Below, piece by piece: positions 54,570-63,700 of a stretch of DNA of 64,000 nt. The position numbers and the translations under genes are program-made. The stretch comes from Ancylobacter lacus. GTDB lineage: Bacteria; Pseudomonadota; Alphaproteobacteria; Rhizobiales; Xanthobacteraceae. Under the pieces are notes generated by a model. That model worked only from the letters and a program-made list of their open reading frames with translations, searched no databases and was not told the DNA's origin. The stretch is from positions 1 through 64,000 of the forward strand of contig NZ_JAHBGE010000042.1 in assembly GCF_018390635.1 (NCBI RefSeq), written 5' to 3'. How positions within the stretch are numbered: position 1 is the first letter of the stretch; each line of letters starts with the position of its first letter.

Positions 54570-57500
54570 GCGCATGAGGTGAGGTCCTGTTCGTGGGTAA
54601 GCGCGGCCTGCCCGTCCGCGACCGTGGCGCGCTCGCGCGCGGCGAGGGCGGCGGACAGCAGCGGGGCGATCCGCGCGCTCGCCGCCGGCCCGGTGAGGTG
54701 GGCGTGCAGGGCGGGGATGTCGTGCACCTCCAGCCCGGCGGCGTAGGGCCGCCACATCTGCGGGTCCAGCGCCCGCTCGCGGTGGTCCAGCGCGGCGCGG
54801 AAATGGGTGAGCGGGCCGGGATAGCGCCGGTGGTGGTGGCCGCGCACCAGCCGGTTGTTGCCGGCCACCACGCGCACCACCCCGTCGAGCGCTGCCGCCG
54901 GCAGCCGCGCCAGCGGGCTGTCGGTGGCGCGCAGGAAGGCGAGCACGGCGGGGCGGGTGAGCGCCAGCGCCGGCAGCCGGTCGGGGTCGTGGCCGGCGAT
55001 GGCGAGCAGCGCCTTCAGGGCGCCGTCCTCGCCGGGGTCCGGCTCGGCGCGCCAGACGTCGCAGGGATAGGCGTCGAGCAGCGCCACCGCCCCCACCGCC
55101 ACGCCCTGCGCCGCCAGCCGCGCCGCCACCGCCTGGGCGAGGATGCCGCCCACCGACCAGCCGGCGAGGTGCACCGGCCGGGCGGCGCTGGCGGCCCGGA
55201 TGCGGCCGGCATAGTCCGCCGCCAGCGCTTCGAGGCTTTCCGCCACCGGCACCGCCGGGTCGAGCGCCGGCGCCTGCAGGCCATAGACGGTGCGCCGCGG
55301 CGCCAGCGCGCGGGCAAGCCCGCCATAGCACCAGGCGATGCCGCCGGCGGGATGGATGACGAAGAGCGGCGGCAGCCCCGGCTCGCCCTCCACCAGCCGG
55401 ATCAGCGGGTCGAGCCCGGCGTCGCTCAGGCCCTCCTGCTCCATCAGCCGGGCGAGGCCGGCGACGGTGGGGTGGGCGAACAGCGCGCCGAGGCCGGGGT
55501 CGCGGCCGAAGCCGGGATCGCCGCCGGCGCCTTCGCGCAGCTTCAGCAGCAGCCCCACCGCGTCGAGCGAATCCCCGCCCAGCGCGAAGAAATCGTCCTC
55601 CGGCCCCGGCAGGGCGCCGAGGCGGAGCTGTTCGGCGAACAGCGCGGCGATGCGAGATTCGATCGCGCCCGCCAGCGGCCGGGACTCGAGGCCCTGCTGC
55701 GGCGGCGCCGGCAGGGCGGCGCGGTCGAGCTTGCCATTGGCGGTCACCGGCAGCGCGGCGAGCGGCACGATGGCGGCGGGCATCATCGCCTCCGGCAGCC
55801 GCCGGGCGAGGGCCTCGCGCAACCCGGCCAGCGTTCCCGCGCCCGGCGCGCTGCCGGTGTCGGCGGGCGTCCCGGCCTCGCCCGGCGCGGGCACGACATA
55901 GGCGACGAGCCGCAGCGTGCCGCCGGCATCGGGGCGGGCGAGGACCACCGCCGCGCGCAGCCGCCCGGTCGCCATCAGCGCCGCCTCGACCTCGCCGAGC
56001 TCGACGCGCACGCCGCGGATCTTCACCTGGTGGTCGGCGCGGCCGAGGAACACGACCGCGCCGTCCTCCGCCCGCACCCGGGCGAGGTCGCCGGTGGCGT
56101 AGAGCCGTTCGCCGGGGAGGAACGGGTCGGGGCGGAAGCGCTCGGCGGTGAGGTCCGGCCGGCCGAGATAGCCGCGCGCGAGCTGCACCCCGCCGAGATG
56201 CAGATGCCCCGCCACGCCCGGCGGCGCCGGCCGGCCGTGCGCGTCCAGCACCAGCAGGCGGGTGTTCCACACCGGAAAGCCGATCGGCACCGGCACCGAG
56301 CGGTCGTCCGGCCCGGCCGGCCAGAACGAGACATCCACCGCCGCCTCGGTGGGCCCGTAGAGATTGTGCAGCTCGCCGGTGAGCGTCTGGTGGAAGCGGT
56401 CGCGCAGCGCCGCCGGCAGCTCCTCGCCCGAGCAGAACACCCGCCGGAGGGCGAGCCCGCGCGCCGCCGGCTCGGCGAGGAAGGCCGCCAGCATGGAGGG
56501 CACGAAGTGCAGGGTGCCGACGCCGTGGCGGCGCACCAGCGCGGCGAGCGCGACCGGGTCGCGATGCGCCTCCGGCGCGGCGATGACCAGCCGGGCGCCG
56601 CAGATCAGCGGCAGGAAGAACTCCCACACCGAGACGTCGAAGGTGGCGGGGGTCTTCTGCAGGATCACGTCGGCCGGGCCGAAGCCGTACTGCGCCTGCA
56701 TCCAGAGCAGGCGGTTGACGATGGCGCGGTGCTCAATGACGACGCCCTTCGGCTCACCGGTGGAGCCGGAGGTGTAGAGCACATAGGCGGCATCGCCCGG
56801 CTGCGGCGGGGTGGTGGCCGCGGTGGATGGCGCCACCTCGGCCCAAAGCTCCGGCGGCAGCACCGGCACCTGCGGCTCCAGCCGCGCCCGCGCCGTGCCC
56901 TCCGCCAGCGCCAGCCTGGGCCGGGCGGAGGCGAGGATGCGCGCCAGCCGCGCCGCCGGCTGGGCGAGGTCGAGCGGAAGATAGGCCGCCCCCGCCCGCA
57001 GCACCGCGACCAGCGCCACCATCAGCTCCAGCGAGCGCGGCAGCGCCACCGCGACGAGGTCGCCCGGCCCGAGCCCCGCGGCGGCGAGCTGGCCGGCGAG
57101 CGCGGCGGAGCGGCGGTCGAGCGTGGCGTAATCCATGCTCGCCGCGCCGAAGACGAGGGCGGTGGCGGCGGGATCGGCCCGCATCCCCGCCTCGATCAGC
57201 GCGGCGAGCGTGGTGTCGGGTACCGGGTGGGCGGTGGCGTTGAGGTCGTGGACGAGGCGCCGGGTCTCCTCCGGCGTCGCGGTGGGGATGTCGGCGAGCC
57301 GCGCGGCGGTTCCCGACGCGGCGAGGAAGGCCTCCAGCCGGCGCGCGAGCGCGGCGGCCTCTCCGGCGGCATAGAACGCCGGCGCGGCGTCGACCTCCAG
57401 CCGGATGGCGCCGTCCGCGCCGTGGCGGCGGAAGGTGAAGCCGATATCGTCCACCGGGCCGGTGCTCAGCACCTCCAGCCGGGCCTCAAGCCCGGCGAAG

Positions 57501-58615
57501 CGCGGGGTCTCGTCGAAGGGCAGGATGTTCACCAGCGGGCCATGCAGGCGCTGGTGGCCGCCGACCAGACGCAGGTCGCGGCGGAGCTGCTCGGAGCGGT
57601 AGCGGCCATGGCGGCGCGCCCGCAGCAGGTCGCGGCCGGTGGCGGCGAGGAAATCCGCCAGCGGGGCGCTCTCGTCCGGCCTCACCCGCAGCGGCAGCAC
57701 GTTCATCAGCATGCAGGCGGCGCGGGCGGCGGGGCTGCCGAGCCGGCCCATATGCGGCACGCCGAGGATGATCTCCGCCGTGCCGGTGTGCCGCCGGCAG
57801 AAGGCGGCGGCGAGCGCGGTGGCGACGTCCGGCCAGGGCAGGCCGGTTTCGGCCGCCCGCGTGTCGAGCGCGGCGCGGGCGGCGGCCCCCAGCTCGACGC
57901 TGGCGCGGTGGAACGGCGGCGCACCCGGCGGCGGCGCGGCGGGGGCGGCGGTGGCAAGGCTCGCTGCGGCGGTGGCGAGGCTCGCCGCGTCCGGCCGGTC
58001 GGCGAAGGCGGCGCGCCAGAAGGCGGCGTCGGCCTCCCGCTTCGGCCCGGCGCGGTAGGCGGCATCCTCCGCCAGCGCCACCGCGAAGGGGGTGAGCGGC
58101 GCTCCCGCCGGCTCGCCGGCCACCGCGGCGTTGTAGAGTTCCGCCACCCGCCGGGTCAGCAGGAGGATGCCATAGCCATCGATGGCGAGGTGATGGATGC
58201 GCAGGTGCCAGACGTGGCGCCCCTCGCCCAGCCGGTACAGCGTGGTGGCGGCGAGCGCCTCCCGCAGGGGATCGACCGGGCGGGCCATCTCGGTGGCGAT
58301 GCGCGCCGTCGCCGCTGCGAACGGGTCGGTCGCGGCGGCGAGGTCGACCTCCACAAGCGCCGGCCGCCGGGCCGGGTCCACCGCCTGCCGGGGCCCCTCC
58401 GAGGTGTCGACGAAACGCAGGGCGAGCGCCTCCGCCTCCGCCAGCGCCTGATTCACCGCAGCCGCGAAGGCGGCGCGGTCGAGCGGGCCGCGCAGCTCGA
58501 CATACTGGCCGGTGTTGAACAGAGGGTCGTGCGGCGCGCGGCGCTGGGCGAACCACAGCCCCTCCTGCGCCTCGGCGAGGGGCAGCAGCGTCGCGTCGTC
58601 GTCGGCGGGCGCCAT
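54566..58615 (-). CDS. entF: EntF-like nonribosomal peptide synthetase (C-A-T-TE), serine-activating
   Basis: A 1349-residue single module. Condensation domain (about 10-430) with HHLAIDGYG; adenylation domain (about 455-960) with YVLYTSGSTGEPKG; carrier domain with phosphopantetheine Ser in FFALGGDSLDAVG (about 1010); thioesterase (about 1080-end) with GWSVGGILAQ. Against EntF, the pocket positions read D, V, W (FDVSVWEF), H (LHFVPSML), F and S (VFCSGE), L (NLYGPTEA), V and D (AAVDVS), the serine code. It should condense DHB with serine and, through the TE, oligomerise and release. A GTG at 58636 is an alternative start. Stop overlaps entA (ATGA). No MbtH-type partner is in the window. Confidence 0.95.
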   Translation of the reverse strand: MAPADDDATLLPLAEAQEGLWFAQRRAPHDPLFNTGQYVELRGPLDRAAFAAAVNQALAEAEALALRFVDTSEGPRQAVDPARRPALVEVDLAAATDPFAAATARIATEMARPVDPLREALAATTLYRLGEGRHVWHLRIHHLAIDGYGILLLTRRVAELYNAAVAGEPAGAPLTPFAVALAEDAAYRAGPKREADAAFWRAAFADRPDAASLATAAASLATAAPAAPPPGAPPFHRASVELGAAARAALDTRAAETGLPWPDVATALAAAFCRRHTGTAEIILGVPHMGRLGSPAARAACMLMNVLPLRVRPDESAPLADFLAATGRDLLRARRHGRYRSEQLRRDLRLVGGHQRLHGPLVNILPFDETPRFAGLEARLEVLSTGPVDDIGFTFRRHGADGAIRLEVDAAPAFYAAGEAAALARRLEAFLAASGTAARLADIPTATPEETRRLVHDLNATAHPVPDTTLAALIEAGMRADPAATALVFGAASMDYATLDRRSAALAGQLAAAGLGPGDLVAVALPRSLELMVALVAVLRAGAAYLPLDLAQPAARLARILASARPRLALAEGTARARLEPQVPVLPPELWAEVAPSTAATTPPQPGDAAYVLYTSGSTGEPKGVVIEHRAIVNRLLWMQAQYGFGPADVILQKTPATFDVSVWEFFLPLICGARLVIAAPEAHRDPVALAALVRRHGVGTLHFVPSMLAAFLAEPAARGLALRRVFCSGEELPAALRDRFHQTLTGELHNLYGPTEAAVDVSFWPAGPDDRSVPVPIGFPVWNTRLLVLDAHGRPAPPGVAGHLHLGGVQLARGYLGRPDLTAERFRPDPFLPGERLYATGDLARVRAEDGAVVFLGRADHQVKIRGVRVELGEVEAALMATGRLRAAVVLARPDAGGTLRLVAYVVPAPGEAGTPADTGSAPGAGTLAGLREALARRLPEAMMPAAIVPLAALPVTANGKLDRAALPAPPQQGLESRPLAGAIESRIAALFAEQLRLGALPGPEDDFFALGGDSLDAVGLLLKLREGAGGDPGFGRDPGLGALFAHPTVAGLARLMEQEGLSDAGLDPLIRLVEGEPGLPPLFVIHPAGGIAWCYGGLARALAPRRTVYGLQAPALDPAVPVAESLEALAADYAGRIRAASAARPVHLAGWSVGGILAQAVAARLAAQGVAVGAVALLDAYPCDVWRAEPDPGEDGALKALLAIAGHDPDRLPALALTRPAVLAFLRATDSPLARLPAAALDGVVRVVAGNNRLVRGHHHRRYPGPLTHFRAALDHRERALDPQMWRPYAAGLEVHDIPALHAHLTGPAASARIAPLLSAALAARERATVADGQAALTHEQDLTSCA

Positions 58616-58619
58616 GGTC

Positions 58620-58910
58620 TCAGCGCCGGGCGGCACGGGCGGCCATCCTGCCTTCGACGAGACGCCACCACCCCGCCAGCGTCGGGCAGGCGGCGAATTC
58701 GGAGAATTCGAGGTCGAGCCCGCCGGCGCTCCAGCCGAGCACGAGGTTCATCGCCCGCATCGAATCGAGCCCGAGGTCGAGCAGGCTGTCGTCGTCGCCG
58801 ATCGCCTCCGGCGTCTCGTGCAGCATGGCGGCGATGTCGGCGCGCAGGCTCTCGCGGGTGAGCGGGGCGGCGGGGGCCTCGAAGCGGCGGATGGCGGCGG
58901 GGTCGATCAT
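58620..58910 (-). CDS. Stand-alone aryl carrier protein
   Basis: A 96-residue carrier protein with phosphopantetheine Ser in LLDLGLDSMRAMNLVLGW, resembling the C-terminal ArCP half of EntB ([38 protein letters not shown]). It holds 2,3-dihydroxybenzoate, loaded by EntE, and presents it to the EntF condensation domain. In most enterobactin-type clusters this domain is fused to isochorismatase; here it is a separate gene whose ATG overlaps the isochorismatase stop (ATGA). Confidence 0.93.
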   Translation of the reverse strand: MIDPAAIRRFEAPAAPLTRESLRADIAAMLHETPEAIGDDDSLLDLGLDSMRAMNLVLGWSAGGLDLEFSEFAACPTLAGWWRLVEGRMAARAARR

Positions 58911-59548
58911 GACAGGCACTCCAGCAGGCGGGCGGTCGGCAGCGGCACCCCGCACACCGCCGCGACATAGGCGAGCGCGCCGTCATGGGCGGCGCGCGAG
59001 AAGTCGCCGAGCGCGTCGGCGGCCATGAAGGGTTCGATGTCGCGCATGAACGCTTCGGCGGCGGTGAGCTGGCAGCCGATATGGGCGTAGACGCCGGTGA
59101 TCACGAGCTGGTCGCGGCCGCGGGCCCGCATCAGCGCTTCGAGGTTGCTGCGCTGGAAGGCGGAGTAGCGGTGCTTCACCAGCACGATGTCGGAAGGCGC
59201 CGGGGCGAGGGCGGCGAGGATCGCCTGGTGCTCCGGCGCGCGGCTCATGCCCGGCCCCCACAGCTCGGCCTGGAGGCCGCGGTCGCGCCGGTCCTGCGCG
59301 CCCTGCTGCGCGGTGTAGAACACCGGAACCCCGGCCGCCCGCGCCGCCGCCGCCAGCCGGGCGATGTTGCCCACCATCGGCGCGAGCGGGGCGGCCTCCG
59401 GCGCGAAGACGCGCAGGAAATAGTTCTGCATGTCGTGGATCAGCAGCGCCGCCCGCTGCCGCTCCAGCCGGAACGCGGCGCGCGGGGCGGGCAGCTCCTC
59501 CGCGCGGGGCAGCGCGTAGGGCGGGATGGTCGGCAGCGCCATGTTCAT
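58907..59548 (-). CDS. entB: Isochorismatase without carrier domain (EntB N-terminal half)
   Basis: A 213-residue enzyme that hydrolyses the vinyl ether of isochorismate to 2,3-dihydro-DHB and pyruvate. It shows the EntB start [16 protein letters not shown], catalytic Asp in [15 protein letters not shown], Lys in [20 protein letters not shown], and [20 protein letters not shown] before [12 protein letters not shown]. Length ends where EntB would continue into ArCP; the carrier follows as its own gene. It overlaps entE upstream and the carrier gene downstream, each by ATGA. Confidence 0.95.
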   Translation of the reverse strand: MNMALPTIPPYALPRAEELPAPRAAFRLERQRAALLIHDMQNYFLRVFAPEAAPLAPMVGNIARLAAAARAAGVPVFYTAQQGAQDRRDRGLQAELWGPGMSRAPEHQAILAALAPAPSDIVLVKHRYSAFQRSNLEALMRARGRDQLVITGVYAHIGCQLTAAEAFMRDIEPFMAADALGDFSRAAHDGALAYVAAVCGVPLPTARLLECLS

Positions 59549-61233
59549 GCGCCTCCGGCGGGGGCGGGCGCGGCGGTGTCGGCCGGCGTGTCATCGGCGG
59601 TCCCGCGCGCCAGGAAATCCGCCCGCAGCCGGGCGCGCAGCTCCCTGCGGCTCACCTTGCCGACCGCGGTGGTGGCGAAGCCCGGCACGAACACGATCTG
59701 GTCCGGCACCTTGAAATCGGCGAGGCCGCGCCCGCGCATGAACGCCTTCAGCGCCGCCGGCCGCGGCGGCTCGCCCCCGGCGATGACGAAGGCGCAGCTC
59801 CGCTCGCCGAGGAAGGCGTCGGGCAGCGAGACCACGGCGGCGTCGAACACCTGGGGGTGGGCGAGCAGATGGTCCTCGATCTCCTCGGCGGAGATTTTCT
59901 CGCCGGCGCGGTTGATGTGGTCGCTGGCGCGGCCCTGCACGACGAGATGGCCATCCGCCCGCCGCAGCACCACGTCGCCGGTGCGGTAATAGCCGTCGGG
60001 CGTGAAGGCGCGGGCATTGGCGGCGGGGTCGTTGTGGTAGGCGCGGATGGTGTAGGGCCCGCGCGTGAGCAGGTGGCCCGGTTCACCCTCCGCCACCGGG
60101 TTGCCGGCGTCGTCCAGCACCAGCACCTCGTCCGCCGGGCTGATCGGCCGGCCCTGGGTGGTGACGATCACCTCCTCGGGGTCGTCGAGCCGGGTGTAGT
60201 TCACCAGCCCCTCCGCCATGCCGAACACCTGCTGCAGGGTGCAGCCCAGCACCGGGCGGACCCGGCGGGCCGCCTCCGGCATGAACTTCGCCCCGCCGAC
60301 CTGAAGCACCTCCAGGCTGGAGAGGTCGTGGCCGCTCGAAGGCGCGGCCTGCAGCCAGAGCAGGGCCAGCGGCGGCACCAGCCCGGTGAGGGTGACGCGC
60401 TCGCGCGCGATCAGCGGAAAGGCGGTGGCCGGGGCGGGCGAGGGGCACATCACCACCGTGCCGCCGGCATGGAGCACGCCGAGCACGCCGGGCGAGCTCA
60501 TGGGGAAGTTGTGCGCCACCGGCAGCGCCGCCAGATACACGCTCTCCGGCGTCAGCCGGCAGATCTCCGCGCTGGCCCGCACGCTGTAGAGATAGTCGTC
60601 ATGGGTGCGGGGGATGAGCTTGGACAGCCCGGTGCTGCCGCCCGATATCTGCAGGAAGGCGACCTCGTCCGGCGCCGGATCCGGGGGCAGCGGCCCGGCG
60701 GCCGGGGGCAGGGCGTCGAGCGCGGCGAACGGCCCGGCCTCGCCGATGACGACGACATGGGCGAGGCCGGGGCACGCGCCCCGCACCGCCTCGGCCAGCG
60801 GGCGGTGGTCGAAGCCTTCGTGGCGGTCGGCGAGGATGTAGCCCCGCGCCTCGCTCTTCTGCGCGAGGTGGACGATCTCGACCTGCCGGTGCGCCGGCAG
60901 CGCATAGACCGGCACCAGCCGGGCGCAGAACAGGCCGAACATCACGCTCAGGAAGTCCGGGATGTTGGGCACCTGCACCACCACCCGGTCGCCCGGCGCC
61001 AGCCCGAGCGCGAGCAGGCCCCCGGCGATCCGCTCGGCCCGGGCGCGCAGCTCGGCATAGCTCCAGCGCTGGTCGGCGCCGACCACGGCGGTGCGGTGGG
61101 CGAAGCGCGCGGCGCGGTCGCGCAGCAGGGCCGGGAAGGTCTCGCCGGTCCAGTAGCCGGCGGCGCGATAGGCGGCGGCGAACGCGTCCGGCCAGGTCTG
61201 GCGCAGCGGGAGCATCGGGCGGGGCGGGTTCAT
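59545..61233 (-). CDS. entE: 2,3-dihydroxybenzoate-AMP ligase
   Basis: A stand-alone adenylation enzyme of 562 residues that activates 2,3-dihydroxybenzoate and loads it on the aryl carrier protein. It has the P-loop [20 protein letters not shown], the aryl-acid pocket region [16 protein letters not shown] and [33 protein letters not shown], hinge [20 protein letters not shown], and the C-terminal catalytic Lys in [23 protein letters not shown] is typical of EntE/DhbE rather than benzoate-CoA ligases. The start overlaps the entC stop (ATGA). It has a short Ala/Pro-rich tail after residue 540. Confidence 0.95.
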   Translation of the reverse strand: MNPPRPMLPLRQTWPDAFAAAYRAAGYWTGETFPALLRDRAARFAHRTAVVGADQRWSYAELRARAERIAGGLLALGLAPGDRVVVQVPNIPDFLSVMFGLFCARLVPVYALPAHRQVEIVHLAQKSEARGYILADRHEGFDHRPLAEAVRGACPGLAHVVVIGEAGPFAALDALPPAAGPLPPDPAPDEVAFLQISGGSTGLSKLIPRTHDDYLYSVRASAEICRLTPESVYLAALPVAHNFPMSSPGVLGVLHAGGTVVMCPSPAPATAFPLIARERVTLTGLVPPLALLWLQAAPSSGHDLSSLEVLQVGGAKFMPEAARRVRPVLGCTLQQVFGMAEGLVNYTRLDDPEEVIVTTQGRPISPADEVLVLDDAGNPVAEGEPGHLLTRGPYTIRAYHNDPAANARAFTPDGYYRTGDVVLRRADGHLVVQGRASDHINRAGEKISAEEIEDHLLAHPQVFDAAVVSLPDAFLGERSCAFVIAGGEPPRPAALKAFMRGRGLADFKVPDQIVFVPGFATTAVGKVSRRELRARLRADFLARGTADDTPADTAAPAPAGGA

Positions 61234-62462
61234 GGCAGGGGCTCCCCGGCGCGGAGGCGGCCGGTCTCGTCGACGCCGAGGGCGTCGAGCAGCGCGGCGA
61301 ACTTGGCGGCGGTCTCCTCGGCTTCGGCCTCGGGGTCGGAGCCGGGCACGATGCCGGCCCCGGCGTAGAGGCGGGCGGTGCGGCCGGCGATCTCGGCGCA
61401 GCGGATCGCCACCCACCAGCGGCCGTCGCCGGCGGCGTCGCACCACCCCACCGCGCCGGAATAGAAGCCGCGCGGCGCCGGTTCGAGCTGCGCGATGGCC
61501 CGGGCGGCGGCGGCGCGCGGCGCGCCGCACACGGCGGGGGTGGGGTGCAGCCGGGCGGCGAGGACGAGGCTCGGCAGGCCGGGGTCCTTCAGCTCCCCGG
61601 CGATGCGGGTGCCGAGATGCCACATGCTGGCGGTGGCGAAGAGCGTGGTGCCCTCCGGGGTGCCGAGCGTGCGGCACAGCGGTGCCAGCTCGTCGAGAAC
61701 GGCCTCGGCCACGGCGGCGTGTTCGCGCCGGTCCTTGGCGGAGGCCAGCAGCGCGCGGGCGGCGTCCGCGTCCGCCGCCGGATCGTCCGGCCGCCGCCGG
61801 GCCGAGCCGGCCAGCGGGTGCGAGGCGACGCGGGCGCCGGATTTCGCCAGCAGCAGCTCCGGGGTGGCGCCGACCAGCTCGCGCGGCGCCGCGTCCGCCC
61901 CGGCGGCCGGCAGCGGCACGCGGAAGGCGGTGACCGCGGGGTCGCGGGCCAGCCGGTCGAGCAGCGCGGCGGCGTCGATCGGGTGTTCCGTCTCCAGCCA
62001 CAGGGCGCGGGCCAGCACGATCTTGCGCAGCCCGGCGGGGTCGTGCGCCTCGTCCGCCATCCGCGCCAGCGCCGCCGCCACCGCCGCGCGGTAGCCGGCG
62101 ACATCCGGCCGGGGCGTCGCCCGGCAGGCGCCCAGCGCCGGGGCGGGGGGATGCCGTGCCGCCTCGGTGGCGGCCGGGGTGGCGGGCCGGGCGAGGGTGG
62201 CGGGCTCATAGAGATGCGCCGGCGCCGTCGCCTCATAGGGCAGGGCGCCGACCAGCAGGCCCGGCCCCCCGCCGTTCTGGGCGAAGAAGCGGGCGAGCCG
62301 GTCCTCCAGCGTCCCGCCGGCCGCGGGCAGGCTGCGCCGGCAGCCCTGCGCCGCCAGCGCCTCCCGCGCGCCGCGCAGCACGAAGCTGGGCGCGAGCGCG
62401 ACCTCGGGCGCGGGCCGTGACGAAGGCGCATCGCTGCGGGCGGGCTGGTGGTTCATCTCCAT
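61230..62462 (-). CDS. entC: Isochorismate synthase
   Basis: A chorismate-utilising enzyme of 410 residues, first step from chorismate to isochorismate. It shows the conserved [43 protein letters not shown], the helix with [32 protein letters not shown], and the C-terminal magnesium region [25 protein letters not shown] with [18 protein letters not shown]. The GTP-like core is standard; the N-terminal 120 residues vary as usual. Start may be 62462 or 62456. It follows the propeller gene by 25 bases on the same strand. Confidence 0.94.
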   Translation of the reverse strand: MEMNHQPARSDAPSSRPAPEVALAPSFVLRGAREALAAQGCRRSLPAAGGTLEDRLARFFAQNGGGPGLLVGALPYEATAPAHLYEPATLARPATPAATEAARHPPAPALGACRATPRPDVAGYRAAVAAALARMADEAHDPAGLRKIVLARALWLETEHPIDAAALLDRLARDPAVTAFRVPLPAAGADAAPRELVGATPELLLAKSGARVASHPLAGSARRRPDDPAADADAARALLASAKDRREHAAVAEAVLDELAPLCRTLGTPEGTTLFATASMWHLGTRIAGELKDPGLPSLVLAARLHPTPAVCGAPRAAAARAIAQLEPAPRGFYSGAVGWCDAAGDGRWWVAIRCAEIAGRTARLYAGAGIVPGSDPEAEAEETAAKFAALLDALGVDETGRLRAGEPLP

Positions 62463-62487
62463 TCCCCGGATTCTGCCACGACTGGCG

Positions 62488-63663
62488 TCAGGGCGTGACC
62501 AGGGTCACGGTGTCGCCGTAGGGGTCGATCATCGGCGCCGGGCGCGGGCCGCCGGGACCGCCGGCCGGCGGCGCCGCCGGGGCGCCGGGCGCGGCCGCGA
62601 CCGGCTGGGGCGCCGGGGCGGCACCGGCCGGGGCGCCGCCTTCCGCCGTCGCGGGGCGCGGCGGGCGCATGGCGGTCTTCACCTTGTTGGAGACGTAGAC
62701 CCGGCCGCTGGCGGGATCGAGCGCCACGGTGTTGGGCATCGAGCCGGTGACGACATGGGCAAGGACCTTCAGCTCCTTGCCGTCGACGATGCTGAGATAG
62801 CCGCCGCGCCGGTTGGCGACGAAGACGAGGTTGCGGGCGGGATCATAGGTGACGCCCAGGGCGCCTTCCCCGGTGGGGATGGTGGCGAGCAGGGTGCCGT
62901 CCTTCGCGTCCAGCACGGTGAGGTCGTTGCTCTCCTGATTGGCGACGAACAGCCGGCCGCCCGCCGCGTCATAGGCGAGGTTGATCGAGCCCTTGCCGCC
63001 GGAGGGGAAGGAGCGCACGAGCTTGCCGGCGGCAAGGTCGATCTCGTGGATCTGGTTGCTCTCCAGCGCGGTGGCGAAGAGGCGTCTGTTCGCCGCGTCC
63101 AGCGCGAGGCCGCCGACCCCGCCCGGCAGGTCGCCGATGGTGCCGGCGAGCTTCCGGCCGGCGCCGTCGAGGATCCAGATCTCGCTCGGCGCGTCGCGGC
63201 GGCCGAGCACGCTGACATAGGCGCGGTCGGCGTCCTCGTCGACGACCACCTCGCGCACATGGGCCTTGTCGCCCTGCTTGATCTCGGCCGCGACCTTGCC
63301 GGTGGCGAGGTCGATGACGGCGACGCTGCCGGTGCGGGTCTGGGTGGCGAACAGCGTGCCGGTGCGGCGGTTGATGCCGAGGCCGAAGCCGGGGTCGTCG
63401 CCCAGCTCGATGGTCTGCTTCACCGCCAGCGTGACGGGATCGAGGCCGAGGATGCGCCCGGCGGCCTCGCCCCGCTTGCCGGCGGCGGCGACATAGACCA
63501 GCTCCTTGCCGGCGACGATCTCATAGAGCCCGTCTCCCGGCTTCACCGACGTCACCACCGCCGGTTCGGCAAGGGCGGAGCCGGCCAGCAGCGCGAGGGC
63601 GAGGCCGGCGAGCAGGCCGGTGCGGGCAGGCGCGCGGCGGGCGGGGGAAGCGAAGGCGGGCAT
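62488..63663 (-). CDS. Secreted YVTN/YncE-like beta-propeller with Pro/Ala-rich tail
   Basis: A 391-residue exported protein. The ATG at 63663 follows AAGGAG by 9 bases; a second ATG (63672) overlaps that site. The signal peptide is TGLLAGLALALLAGSALA. A seven-bladed propeller of NHL/YVTN type follows, with repeats such as LVYVAAAGKRGEAAGRILGL, DRAYVSVLGRRDAPSEIWIL, GRLFVANQESNDLTVLDAKD, NLVFVANRRGGYLSIVDG and GRVYVSNKVKT. The last 65 residues are Pro/Ala/Gly rich. Such propellers are often found beside siderophore receptors and binding proteins, but their role is not known. Here it lies between the FecB-like gene and entC, probably in one operon. Confidence 0.88.
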   Translation of the reverse strand: MPAFASPARRAPARTGLLAGLALALLAGSALAEPAVVTSVKPGDGLYEIVAGKELVYVAAAGKRGEAAGRILGLDPVTLAVKQTIELGDDPGFGLGINRRTGTLFATQTRTGSVAVIDLATGKVAAEIKQGDKAHVREVVVDEDADRAYVSVLGRRDAPSEIWILDGAGRKLAGTIGDLPGGVGGLALDAANRRLFATALESNQIHEIDLAAGKLVRSFPSGGKGSINLAYDAAGGRLFVANQESNDLTVLDAKDGTLLATIPTGEGALGVTYDPARNLVFVANRRGGYLSIVDGKELKVLAHVVTGSMPNTVALDPASGRVYVSNKVKTAMRPPRPATAEGGAPAGAAPAPQPVAAAPGAPAAPPAGGPGGPRPAPMIDPYGDTVTLVTP

Positions 63664-63700
63664 CGGCAGCATCTCCTTGGGAGCGGAAAGGGGCGGGCGG

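Noticed and set aside
54593-58861. A 1422-codon plus-strand frame opposite the synthetase
   Set aside because: Composition is Arg/Gly/His-rich with no domain; it is the antisense of the EntF-like gene, whose motifs are unambiguous.
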